From positions 1 to 60,315 of the forward strand of contig CALEXZ010000063.1 in NCBI GenBank assembly GCA_937926195.1: a stretch of 60,315 bases of DNA, written 5' to 3'. The position numbers were made by a program, and so were the translations under genes. This stretch comes from an uncultured Actinomyces sp. Its GTDB lineage: Bacteria; Actinomycetota; Actinomycetes; Actinomycetales; Actinomycetaceae. Numbering within the stretch: the first letter of the stretch is position 1; every line of letters starts with the position of its first letter. Of this stretch, positions 8,706 to 15,834 are shown piece by piece. Under the pieces are notes generated by a model. That model was given only the letters and a program-made list of their open reading frames with translations, was not told the DNA's origin and did not search any database.

Positions 8706-9422
8706 ATGGCTACCCCGCACATCGCCGCCGAGCCCGGAGACTTCGCTCCGGCCGTCCTCATGCCCGGCGACCCCCGTCGCGCCCAGCGCATCGCCGAGCT
8801 CATCCTCACCGACCCGCGTCTGGTGACGGACGTGCGCGGCATGCTCGGCTTCACGGGAACCTACGAGGGCCGTCCGCTGTCCGTCATGGGCTCGGGCATG
8901 GGCCAGCCCTCCTTCACGATCTACTCCACCGAGCTGTTCAGCCAGTTCGGGGTCGAGCGCATCATCCGGGTGGGTACCGCCGGGGGCATCAGCCCCGACA
9001 TCAAGGTGGGCGACGTCGTCGTCGCCACCGGCGCCCACACGGACTCGGCGATGAACCAGCTGCGCGTGCCCGGCGTCAACTTCTCGGCGGTCGCCGACTT
9101 CCGTCTGGCGATGGCCGCCTACGAGGCCGGCGTGGCCGCCGGCTACGGCGAGCGTCTGCACGCGGGGACGGTCCTGTCGCGCGACCACTTCTACTTCACC
9201 CCCGAGGGCCAGACCGAGGCCCTGGCGCGTTACGGCACGCTGTGCGTGGAGATGGAGACCGCGGCCCTGTACGGCGTGGCCGCCGAGTTCGGCCGGCAGG
9301 CGCTCACCGTGCTGACGATCTCCGACCACCTGCTGGACCACTCCGGCGACATGAGCGCCGCCGACCGCGAGACCCGTTTCCAGGACTCCCTCAAGCTGGC
9401 CGTCGCCGCGGCGATGAGCTGA
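8706..9422 (+). CDS. deoD: Purine-nucleoside phosphorylase, DeoD type
   Basis: Phosphorolysis of purine (deoxy)ribonucleosides to base and (deoxy)ribose-1-phosphate. The 238-residue protein starts MATPHIAAEPGDFAPAVLMP, nearly the E. coli DeoD start. It keeps the family blocks GMLGFTGTYEGRPLSVMGSG, VEMETAALYGVAAEFG, and the catalytic aspartate motif TISDHL. The chosen ATG at 8706 has a textbook ribosome site four bases upstream; longer in-frame starts lack family similarity. An uncoupled single gene, followed by two hairpin terminators. Confidence 0.95.
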   Translation: MATPHIAAEPGDFAPAVLMPGDPRRAQRIAELILTDPRLVTDVRGMLGFTGTYEGRPLSVMGSGMGQPSFTIYSTELFSQFGVERIIRVGTAGGISPDIKVGDVVVATGAHTDSAMNQLRVPGVNFSAVADFRLAMAAYEAGVAAGYGERLHAGTVLSRDHFYFTPEGQTEALARYGTLCVEMETAALYGVAAEFGRQALTVLTISDHLLDHSGDMSAADRETRFQDSLKLAVAAAMS

Positions 9423-9428
9423 GCGCCT

Positions 9429-9460
9429 CGGGTCCGACGGCGTCAGCGCCGTCGGACCCG
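9429..9460. terminator. 14-bp hairpin terminator after deoD
   Basis: Perfect stem CGGGTCCGACGGCG / CGCCGTCGGACCCG around the loop TCAG, starting six bases past the deoD stop. It sits between the convergent deoD and ppgK genes and could act in both directions. Confidence 0.8.
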
Positions 9461-9464
9461 CAGC

Positions 9465-9500
9465 GAGGCCGCCCGCCCCCTCGTGGGGGTGGGCGGCCTC
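9465..9500. terminator. 16-bp hairpin terminator between deoD and ppgK
   Basis: Arms 9465-9480 (GAGGCCGCCCGCCCCC) and 9485-9500 pair with one G-T wobble across a four-base loop. It directly follows the first hairpin, giving a tandem, probably bidirectional terminator. Confidence 0.75.
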
Positions 9501-9598
9501 GTCGTCGGTGGGGCAGGTGCCTGGCCCCTCCCCGGGGCTGTGGGCGGTGCGCTCGGGGCCGGGCGGCCCTCCCCCGGGGACCGGGGCGGCCGGGGCGC

Positions 9599-10348
9599 TC
9601 AGGCCCGGCGGGCGGCCTCGTAGGCGGCGCCGACGATGCCTGCGGTGTTGAGCAGCGCCGCGGGCACGATCGGGGCCTTGAGGTCCAGCAGCGGTAGGAA
9701 CTTCTCGTGGTTCTTGGACACGCCGCCGCCGACGACGAACAGGTCCGGGGAGAAGAGCATCTCGACGTGGGAGTAGTAGCGCTGCAGGCGCTTGGCCCAC
9801 TTCTTCCACGACATGTCGTGGCGCTCCTTCTGGGCGGAGGAGGCGCGGGTCTCGGCGTCGTGCCCGTCGATCTCCAGGTGGCCGAGCTCGGTGTTGGGCA
9901 CGAGGACGCCGTCGACGACGACCGCCGAGCCGATGCCGGTGCCGAGGGTCGTGAGGATGACGGTGCCTTTGACGCCCTTGGCGGCGCCGTAGACGACCTC
10001 GCCGAGGCCTGCGGCGTCGGCGTCGTTGAGGGTGTGGACCGGGCGTCCCAGGCGCTCGGACATGAGGGTGTCCATGTCGACGCCGACCCAGGACTGGTCG
10101 AGGTTGGCCATGAAGGGGACGACCCCGTGGACGATGGGTGCCGGGAAGGAGATGCCGACGGCCACGTCCTCGGGGACGTTGAGGCCCTCGATGATGCGGC
10201 TGCAGACCTCGGCGACGGCCTCGGGGGTGGCGGGCTGCGGGGTCGCGATGCGGATCCGCTCGCCGATGAACTCGCCGGTGTCGAGGTCGACGAGGGCGCC
10301 CTTGACACCTGATCCGCCGATGTCGATACCGCATCCGATGGTGGCCAT
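9599..10348 (-). CDS. ppgK: Polyphosphate glucokinase
   Basis: ROK-family kinase that phosphorylates glucose with polyphosphate (and usually ATP) in actinobacteria. The 249-residue protein starts MATIGCGIDIGGSGVKGALV with the N-terminal phosphate-binding motif. It has LNDADAAGLGEV (catalytic Asp), TLGTGIGSAVVVDGVLVPN, LGHLEIDGHDAE, and SWKKWAKRLQRYYSHVEMLF, all typical of PpgK. The ATG at 10348 is preceded by AGGAGG on the minus strand; 16 further in-frame residues upstream are not conserved. Divergent from an ABC exporter. Confidence 0.93.
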   Translation of the reverse strand: MATIGCGIDIGGSGVKGALVDLDTGEFIGERIRIATPQPATPEAVAEVCSRIIEGLNVPEDVAVGISFPAPIVHGVVPFMANLDQSWVGVDMDTLMSERLGRPVHTLNDADAAGLGEVVYGAAKGVKGTVILTTLGTGIGSAVVVDGVLVPNTELGHLEIDGHDAETRASSAQKERHDMSWKKWAKRLQRYYSHVEMLFSPDLFVVGGGVSKNHEKFLPLLDLKAPIVPAALLNTAGIVGAAYEAARRA

Positions 10349-10533
10349 GGTTCCTCCTGGGAAGAGCGTCCGGAGCGACGCCGTGAGCGCCGACACAGTG
10401 AGGTTACAGGGACGGCTCCCCTTCGCGCGCGGCGATCAGGTCACGGCGGGGTGGGCGACGGGACCTTCGGTATGTTGACAGAGCCGCTGGAGACCGCGTG
10501 AGAGCAACGCAGAGTGAGAGCAAGGAGAGACTC

Positions 10534-12405
10534 ATGGGCGTCCCCGAGACCCCCGTGCCCGAGGACCTCGACGGCGTCGCCCCACCGGGCGCGCACGGGC
10601 CGCAGGTCCCTGACGTGCCGGTGCGCGAGGGGCTGTCACTGCTGTGGTCGTACTCGCGCCCCCACCTGCGTGCGCTCGGTCTGGGCGTGCTGCTGGGCCT
10701 GCTGGGGACGGCGATCACGCTGGCGACGCCGATGGTCACCAAGAGCGTGCTCGACTCGCTCGAGGCCGGGCTGGATCTCACCGTCCCGGTGACGGTGCTC
10801 GTCGTGCTGCTCGTCGTCGGTGTCCTGGCCTCCCTCGCACAGAGCGTGCTACTGGCCCGCCTCGCTGAGGACATCGTCCTCACCGCGAGACGGGACCTGG
10901 TGTCGCGCTTCTTCCTCTCCCGACTCGAGCAGGTTCAGCGTCTGCGCACGGGAGAGATCGTCACCCGCGTCACGAGCGATACGCTGCTGCTGCGCGAGGC
11001 GACGACGGGCAGCTTCGTGCAGCTCGTCAACGGGACGGTGTCGCTGGTGGGAACGGTCGTGCTCATGGCGGTGCTCGACTGGCCGCTGCTGCTGACGACG
11101 CTGGTCGCCCTGGTGGTCATCGGTGGCCTCTTCGGGGTGCTCATGCCGCAGATCGCTCGGGCGGACAAGCGCGCGCAGGACGCCGTCGGCGAGCTGGGTG
11201 CCGAGCTGGAGGGCGGGGTGCGGGCCCTGCGGACGGTGAAGTCGAGCCGTGCGGAGCGCCGGCAGATCGCCCGGGTGAGCGCCAAGGCGGAGGAGTCGGC
11301 CCGTTACGCGGTGCGTTCCGCCTGGTTCTCCGCCCTCGTGTGGGCGGTGGCCGGCGGCGGCATGCAGCTGGCGATCATCGTCATCCTGGGGCTGGGTGCG
11401 GGACGGGTGGCGCTCGGTGACATGTCGGTGTCGACCCTGGTGGCCTTCCTGCTGTACGCCTTCAACATCGTCGACCCGGTGACCACGCTGGCGCAGGCGG
11501 TGTCGACCCTGCAGAGCGGTTTCGCGGCCGCCGCGCGTATCCGTGAGACCGCCTCCCTGGAGGCCGAGTGCGGTGGGGTCCCGGACGGTGCGGGGCCGGG
11601 GCGCGACTCGGACGGTGCGAGACCTGGTGCGCAGGGCGCTCCGGTGCTGGCGCTGCGGGAGGTGACGGCGGGCTACGCCGACGCCGATGCTCCAGCGCTG
11701 CGCAGGGTCAGCCTTGAGATCCCGCACCGGGGGCACGTGGCGATCGTCGGCCCCTCGGGGGCGGGCAAGACGACGGTGTTCTCGCTGCTGCTGCGTTTCA
11801 TCGAGCCCTCCTCGGGGCACCTGGAGCTCGACGGCCTCCCCTACGGGTCCCTGGGCACTGACGAGGTCCGTTCCCGTATCTCCTACGTCGAGCAGGAGAC
11901 GCCGGTGGTGCCGGGCACCGTGCGCGACAACGTCCTCTTCCGGGTGCCCGAGGCCTCGGACGATGAGGCGTGGCAGGCGCTGGCGGCGGTGCGCCTGGAC
12001 GAGCGGGTCCGGCACCTGGAGGGCGGCCTTGACGCGAGGGTGGCGGACACGAGCCTGTCGGGGGGCGAGCGCCAGCGTCTGGCCGTCGCCCGGGCGCTGG
12101 TGCGCCGCCCGGAGGTGCTGCTGCTCGACGAGGCGACGGCCCAGCTCGACGCCTCCACCGAGGCCGCCATCCAGGCGGTGATCGCGGAGGCGTCGCGCCA
12201 GGGCGTCGTCGTGACCATCGCGCACCGGCTGTCCACGGTGCTCGACGCCGACAGGATCGTCGTCCTGGAGGACGGCGGGGTGAGGGACGTCGGCACCCAC
12301 GGCGAGCTGGTGGAGCGTAACGCGCTCTACCGCGAGCTCGTCACGGCGCTGCGCATCCACACGTCGCAGGACGTGCGCTCCTACGATGAGGCCCATGATC
12401 AGTGA
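10534..12405 (+). CDS. ABC exporter, fused permease and ATPase
   Basis: Type IV (MsbA-like) half-transporter of 623 residues, probably a homodimer. Six hydrophobic segments cover about residues 40-330. An Ala/Gly/Asp-rich linker follows. The nucleotide-binding domain has Walker A GPSGAGKTT, a Q-loop in YVEQETPV, signature LSGGERQRL, Walker B VLLLDEAT and the switch His in TIAHRLS. The start at 10534 has AAGGAGAG upstream; an earlier in-frame ATG lacks one. The substrate is not evident. The end overlaps the deaminase gene by eleven bases. Confidence 0.9.
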   Translation: MGVPETPVPEDLDGVAPPGAHGPQVPDVPVREGLSLLWSYSRPHLRALGLGVLLGLLGTAITLATPMVTKSVLDSLEAGLDLTVPVTVLVVLLVVGVLASLAQSVLLARLAEDIVLTARRDLVSRFFLSRLEQVQRLRTGEIVTRVTSDTLLLREATTGSFVQLVNGTVSLVGTVVLMAVLDWPLLLTTLVALVVIGGLFGVLMPQIARADKRAQDAVGELGAELEGGVRALRTVKSSRAERRQIARVSAKAEESARYAVRSAWFSALVWAVAGGGMQLAIIVILGLGAGRVALGDMSVSTLVAFLLYAFNIVDPVTTLAQAVSTLQSGFAAAARIRETASLEAECGGVPDGAGPGRDSDGARPGAQGAPVLALREVTAGYADADAPALRRVSLEIPHRGHVAIVGPSGAGKTTVFSLLLRFIEPSSGHLELDGLPYGSLGTDEVRSRISYVEQETPVVPGTVRDNVLFRVPEASDDEAWQALAAVRLDERVRHLEGGLDARVADTSLSGGERQRLAVARALVRRPEVLLLDEATAQLDASTEAAIQAVIAEASRQGVVVTIAHRLSTVLDADRIVVLEDGGVRDVGTHGELVERNALYRELVTALRIHTSQDVRSYDEAHDQ

Positions 12406-13123
12406 GGAGCTCAGACGCCTGGTGGGGCGCGTGACGGAGCACGCCCGTCTGTGGAACGACGGCGCGGACCACACCGTGGCGGCAGGCCTGCTCACCGCCT
12501 CGGGCGAGGTGGTTCTCGGCATGAACACGTACCACTTCCTGGGTGGCCCGTGCGCGGAGATGGCGGCGCTGTCCAACCACGCGTCCTCGCGGCCTGAGGA
12601 CCCGGTCGTCGCCGTTGTCGCGGCACGAGGGCCGAGCGGGACGGTCATCCCGCCGTGCGGAAAGTGCCGTCAGGTGGTCTTCGACCTGGACCCGGCGATC
12701 CGCTTCGTCCTGCGCGAGCCCGGTGGGCTGAGCGTGCACAGCGCCGCAGAGCTGCTCCCCCACGCCTATGACTGGCACGCCGTGAAGGAGCCGCAGCGCA
12801 TCTACATGTGGGAGGGCTACGAGCAGCTGGTCCGCTCAGGCGCCAGGACCCAGACGGTGAGGGTCGACGACCCGTTCTGGCCCGGTCCGGCACAGCTCGT
12901 CTTCGAGAGGACCGGTGGTGAGGTGCTCGCCCTGCCCGCGACGGTCACCGAGGTGCTCACCGTCGCCCGCTGCGAGCTCACTGAGGAGATTGCCCGGCGT
13001 GACGGCTTCGCCACCGTCGCCGAGCTCCAGGCCGCTCTTGAGCGCCGCTACCCGGGTCTGGGGGCGCAGGAGCCCGTCGACATCGTGCGCTTCGTCCTGG
13101 GGGAGGCTGCTGCTGCCGTCTGA
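12395..13123 (+). CDS. Blasticidin-S-deaminase-like cytidine deaminase fused to an ASCH domain
   Basis: 242-residue two-domain protein. Residues 1-130 are a zinc nucleoside deaminase with NTYHFLGGPCAEMAAL (Cys53, catalytic Glu55) and PCGKCRQVVFDLDP (Cys88, Cys91). YHF-GGPCAE, the PCG-CRQV--DL block and ELLP--Y-W resemble fungal blasticidin S deaminase more than housekeeping Cdd. Residues about 136-237 form an ASCH domain like E. coli YqfB (SGARTQTVRV, ...RRYPGL...DIVRFVLGE). The start could also be 12386. A TACGAT ending seven bases before the ATG at 12395 fits a leaderless promoter inside the ABC gene. Expected chemistry: deamination of cytosine nucleosides, perhaps after the ASCH domain acts on N4-modified ones (inference). 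Confidence 0.88.
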   Translation: MISEELRRLVGRVTEHARLWNDGADHTVAAGLLTASGEVVLGMNTYHFLGGPCAEMAALSNHASSRPEDPVVAVVAARGPSGTVIPPCGKCRQVVFDLDPAIRFVLREPGGLSVHSAAELLPHAYDWHAVKEPQRIYMWEGYEQLVRSGARTQTVRVDDPFWPGPAQLVFERTGGEVLALPATVTEVLTVARCELTEEIARRDGFATVAELQAALERRYPGLGAQEPVDIVRFVLGEAAAAV

Positions 13124-13146
13124 GCCCGCCGCGGTGCACCGGTAGG

Positions 13147-13329
13147 GTGCTCATCGCTCCATGGAGGTCCCGGGCCGCCGGGATGCGGATGGTCATGGTC
13201 GAGACCGGCGGCGACGCCGAGCACGCCCCGGCGCGGGCGGCCTACACGTCAGCGGGCTTCCAGCGCTGGCCCGTCGCCAGGTACTTCAGGAGCCTGCTCG
13301 ACGACGAGACACCGCAGGACGCGCTGTAG
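13147..13329 (+). pseudogene. Remnant of a GNAT acetyltransferase (C-terminal piece)
   Basis: A 60-residue open frame reads ...GMRMVMVETGGDAEHAPARA..AYTSAGFQRWPVARYFRSLL. The TGGD-HAPAR-AY--AGF pattern is the C-terminal acetyl-CoA-binding and last-helix region of a GNAT acetyltransferase family. The first 90-100 residues of a normal GNAT are missing; the deaminase gene ends 23 bases upstream. It is therefore a decayed fragment rather than an enzyme. Confidence 0.7.
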
Positions 13330-13353
13330 CGACGAGACCCCATGCCGACGGCA

Positions 13354-13770
13354 TCAAGGCGCTTGAGTGGTCGCAGCACGCCGGTAGTCGGAGGGGCCGG
13401 CCCCGATGATGGCGGTGAACTGTCGTGCAGCATGACCGCGACTGCTCCAACCGACCTGGGTCATGGCGACCCCGATGGGCAGATCGGTCTCTGTCAGGAG
13501 CTGAGCCAAGCGGTAGGCGCGCACATGAGTCAGGTACCGCATGGGCGGCATCCCGAAGCACTGGCTGAAGGTCCGGCCCAGCTGTGACGTGGACAGATGC
13601 ACCAGGGCGGCGAGATCGTGAAGCCGCCAGTCTCGTTCGGGATACTCGGAGAGAAGCCGGGCTGCGTGCTGTGCGGATGTCGCCGTCGGGTGCGCCTGAG
13701 GCGCAGGGCCGGGCGCTGCCTGATCAGGTTCTGTCTGGCCGAGGGAAGCCTGCCACGTGTCGATGCTCAT
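13354..13770 (-). CDS. AraC-family HTH regulator, DNA-binding domain only
   Basis: 138-residue protein made of a roughly 40-residue variable N-tail and one AraC/XylS DNA-binding domain. Helix 1: RDWRLHDLAALVHLSTSQLG. Helix 2 region: IGVAMTQVGWSSRGHAARQF, with GAGPSDYRR at the end. There is no ligand-binding domain. The ATG at 13770 has GGAAGGAG upstream and overlaps the TGA stop of the erm gene (ATGA), so it is translated with erm. Possible roles: regulation of its own operon or a neighbouring resistance function; the target is unknown. Confidence 0.85.
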   Translation of the reverse strand: MSIDTWQASLGQTEPDQAAPGPAPQAHPTATSAQHAARLLSEYPERDWRLHDLAALVHLSTSQLGRTFSQCFGMPPMRYLTHVRAYRLAQLLTETDLPIGVAMTQVGWSSRGHAARQFTAIIGAGPSDYRRAATTQAP

Positions 13771-14585
13771 CGACGGCTCCTTCCCACGTGCGCACGGGAA
13801 CCGCGTGCTGGTGGCGATGAGCCCGTGGTCTTGAACAGGTCCACCCACGCCTCGACCGGCATGTCCTTCGGCAGCGCGGCCGCGGCGATGCCGTGGTGGC
13901 TGAGCCAAGCCTGTGCGGCCTGTGGCGAGCCGAGCGTGGTGTTACGCGCCAGGATCTGGCCGAGTCCGCGTCCGGGGCCGGTGTAGACACGGTGGACCAG
14001 TGCGTGGAACTGGCCTCGCTGTGCCGGGGGCAGCAGCGGGTGCTCGCGCCGGTGGATGGCGAGGATCCCGCCGTCGGCTCCCGGACGTGGGGTGAACGCG
14101 CGGGCTCGGACACGGGAGTGCAGCGCGAACTCGAACCACGGCGCCCACTGCGCAGTCATCATGGTCGCGCCCCCAACGCCGGCTCTGCGCCGTGCGACCT
14201 CCCACTGCACGAGCAGGATGGCATCCGTCCACCCGGGGGCGTGCAGGATGCGCCGCAGCATCGCCGTGGTCTGGTGGAACGGTAGGTTGCCCACGATCAC
14301 GTGCGGTGCGTGTGGAAGCCGGTAGGTCAGGAAGTCACCGGCGATGACGTCCACATGCGACGGGAGCCGTTCGGCCAGGCGCCGGGCGAGCCGGGTGTCG
14401 ATCTCGACGGCTGTCAGCGGTCGCCCGAGCTGAGCCAGCGGGACAGTGAGTGCTCCGTCGCCGGGCCCGATCTCGATGATCGGCCCCTTGGTCGCAGCCA
14501 CCACCCGTGTCATCGTGGCGATGGCGGATCGGTCATTCAGGAAGTTCTGGCCGTGCTCATGACGGCCGTGTCGATAGGTAGGCAC
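13767..14585 (-). CDS. erm: 23S rRNA (adenine-N6)-methyltransferase, Erm(X)-like
   Basis: Methylates A2058-equivalent of 23S rRNA, giving macrolide-lincosamide-streptogramin B resistance (family knowledge). 272 residues from the GTG at 14585, read as MPTYRHGRHEHGQNFLND. SAM-binding EIGPGDGALT is at 38-47, the acidic VEID at 60-63, and catalytic NLPF at 100-103. LLVQWEVARRRAGVGG and MMTAQWAPWFEF are typical of the Erm(X)/actinobacterial branch. GGAG lies six to seven bases before the GTG. It looks clearly diverged from the corynebacterial transposon Erm(X) as I recall it. A leader peptide lies upstream and a coupled AraC-type gene downstream. Confidence 0.92.
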   Translation of the reverse strand: MPTYRHGRHEHGQNFLNDRSAIATMTRVVAATKGPIIEIGPGDGALTVPLAQLGRPLTAVEIDTRLARRLAERLPSHVDVIAGDFLTYRLPHAPHVIVGNLPFHQTTAMLRRILHAPGWTDAILLVQWEVARRRAGVGGATMMTAQWAPWFEFALHSRVRARAFTPRPGADGGILAIHRREHPLLPPAQRGQFHALVHRVYTGPGRGLGQILARNTTLGSPQAAQAWLSHHGIAAAALPKDMPVEAWVDLFKTTGSSPPARGSRAHVGRSRR

Positions 14586-14609
14586 TGTGTGCTCCGTGGT
14601 TGTTGCGGA

Positions 14610-14636
14610 GCCGGGCGCGCTGAAGGGCCGCCCGGC
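14610..14636 (-). promoter_or_regulatory. Hairpin between erm leader and erm start
   Basis: Arms GCCGGGC at 14610-14616 and GCCCGGC at 14630-14636 pair over a 13-base loop, about 25 bases upstream of the erm GTG. It is a plausible part of an attenuator that switches when the ribosome stalls on the leader peptide. A second hairpin, GCCGCT/AGCGGC at 14678-14683 and 14687-14692, encloses the leader stop codon. Confidence 0.5.
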
Positions 14637-14684
14637 CGTGATCACCGGAAGCGGGAGCAACAACGTGGAGCGTGCTCGCCGCTG

Positions 14685-14741
14685 TTAGCGGCTGCGCAGA
14701 CGCAGCGAAGCAGTGCCAAGGAGCAACATGCTGGTCAGCAT
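14685..14741 (-). CDS. erm leader peptide with RLR stalling motif
   Basis: An 18-codon open frame reads MLTSMLLLGTASLRLRSR and ends in TAA, 99 bases upstream of the erm GTG. The GTAxLRLR core resembles the leader of corynebacterial erm(X) as I recall it. R-L-R is the +X+ motif at which macrolide-bound ribosomes stall in ErmD-class leaders (established). A GGAG lies eight bases before the ATG. It indicates inducible translation of erm. Confidence 0.8.
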   Translation of the reverse strand: MLTSMLLLGTASLRLRSR

Positions 14742-14880
14742 AAGTGGCTCCGCCAAGAGACAGCAAGCCAGAGTCCCCTCCGCGCTCGACAATGCGCAGA
14801 TCCGTATCAGCCGAGGTCTGAGCCGGTTCCGTCACCGCGATCAGGACGCCACCGGTGGTGACGCCGCCGGGCTGAAACAG

Positions 14881-14911
14881 AAAAACCGCGACGGCAAGCG
14901 AACCGTCGCGG
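14881..14911 (-). terminator. Rho-independent terminator of the tRNA-Ala genes
   Basis: Read on the minus strand: stem CCGCGACGG / CCGTCGCGG, eight-base loop, then TTTTTCTGTTT. It lies 12 bases past the 3' end of the downstream tRNA-Ala. It is the only hairpin with a clear U-tract seen in the window. Confidence 0.9.
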
Positions 14912-14922
14912 GTGGGGAGGAG

Positions 14923-14995
14923 TGGAGCTAGGGGGATTCGAACCCCCGACCTCTTCCATGCCATGGAAGCGCGCTACCAACTGCGCCATAGCCCC
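14923..14995 (-). tRNA. tRNA-Ala(GGC)
   Basis: 73-nt cloverleaf: acceptor GGGGCTA pairs with TAGCTCC, D arm GCGC AGTTGGTA GCGC, anticodon stem CTTCC/GGAAG with loop ATGGCAT (anticodon GGC, codon GCC), T arm GGGGG TTCGAAT CCCCC, and discriminator A. CCA is not encoded. Identical to the copy at 15030-15102. Confidence 0.97.
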
Positions 14996-15029
14996 GAGTA
15001 CCGGGTGACCGCCGTCGATCGGCGGGTCG

Positions 15030-15102
15030 TGGAGCTAGGGGGATTCGAACCCCCGACCTCTTCCATGCCATGGAAGCGCGCTACCAACTGCGCCATAGCC
15101 CC
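15030..15102 (-). tRNA. tRNA-Ala(GGC), second identical copy
   Basis: Same 73-nt sequence and anticodon GGC as the copy at 14923-14995, separated by 34 bases. It is the promoter-proximal copy. CCA is not encoded. Tandem duplication supplies the tRNA for the very frequent GCC alanine codon in this GC-rich genome (inference). Confidence 0.97.
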
Positions 15103-15138
15103 GAGTGCGGGCGTCGACCCGTGCGGGCGACGCGGACT

Positions 15139-15168
15139 ACTTTATGGACTCGGCCGCCGCACGAGCAA
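15139..15168 (-). promoter_or_regulatory. Promoter of the tRNA-Ala pair
   Basis: On the minus strand TTGCTC (15163-15168), an 18-base spacer and TAAAGT (15139-15144) form a sigma-70-like promoter. Start of transcription would be near 15132, about 30 bases before the first tRNA. Confidence 0.6.
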
Positions 15169-15189
15169 ATCAGCCGCGCGTGCGGTACC

Positions 15190-15825
15190 TCACCCTCGCA
15201 GTGCGGTCGCCGTCGGCAGCGAGCCCGGGAGGTTCCAGCCGACCACCGTCCACCCCGGGGCCCGCGTGGAGCTGCGCAGGACGGCGTGGTGACAGTTGTC
15301 CAGGCCCCTGAGCCCGAACCACGCGGAGGGGTCCAGCCCCAGCAGCCACGAGGTCCCCAGGGTGATGGCCGCACCGTGCGCCACGGCGACGACGACGTCT
15401 CCCTCCCCCGCCTGCTCGGCCAGGTCGGCCAGGGCCCGCCCGACACGCTCGGCCACCGCGGCACGGGGCTCGACGTCGACGCCCTCGGGATCCTCGCCCG
15501 CGCGCCAGCAGGCGTACTGCTCGGGCCAGCCCGACTTGATCTCAGTGCCGCTCAGCCCCTCCCAGGCACCGAAGGAGCGCTCGGACAGAGCCTCGGCCGT
15601 CACCACGTCCAGGCCGGTGAGCGCGCCGAGGGAGCGCGCGGTCTCCTGCGCCCGCCCCAGGGGGGAGGCGGCGAGCAGGGTCGGGCTCAGCGCGGCCAGG
15701 CCTGCGGCGGCGGCCTGCGCCTGGGCGCGTCCCGTCTCGTTGAGGGGGATGTCGATCTGCCCCTGCACGCGCAGCCCGAGGTTGAAGTCGGTCTGGCCGT
15801 GGCGCCACAGGACGAGATCAGCCAC
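15190..15825 (-). CDS. Histidine phosphatase family protein (phosphoglycerate-mutase-like)
   Basis: 211-residue branch of the phosphoglycerate-mutase/histidine-phosphatase superfamily. The catalytic motif LWRHGQTDFN is at residues 6-15; NETGRAQAQAAAAGL, SPLGRAQETA, the acid/base region LSERSFGAWEGL, and the second histidine AVAHGAAI follow in order. In Mycobacterium the gene at this place (after rsfS) encodes glucosyl-3-phosphoglycerate phosphatase; that function is possible here but unproven. Ten bases after rsfS on the same strand, so one operon with nadD and rsfS. Confidence 0.9.
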   Translation of the reverse strand: MADLVLWRHGQTDFNLGLRVQGQIDIPLNETGRAQAQAAAAGLAALSPTLLAASPLGRAQETARSLGALTGLDVVTAEALSERSFGAWEGLSGTEIKSGWPEQYACWRAGEDPEGVDVEPRAAVAERVGRALADLAEQAGEGDVVVAVAHGAAITLGTSWLLGLDPSAWFGLRGLDNCHHAVLRSSTRAPGWTVVGWNLPGSLPTATALRG

Positions 15826-15834
15826 GCGGCACCC

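Noticed and set aside
10475..10503. TTGACA at 10475-10480 as a promoter for the ABC exporter
   Set aside because: The hexamer is perfect but no acceptable -10 lies 16-18 bases downstream (GTGAGA region), so it is not called.
14713..14931. 72-residue plus-strand frame in the erm leader and terminator region
   Set aside because: It overlaps the erm leader peptide, the tRNA terminator and the tRNA 3' end on the other strand, and has no protein-like features.
13124..15110. Integrative element with tRNA-Ala attachment sites
   Set aside because: No integrase, and no copy of the tRNA 3' end was seen at the distal side of the segment.
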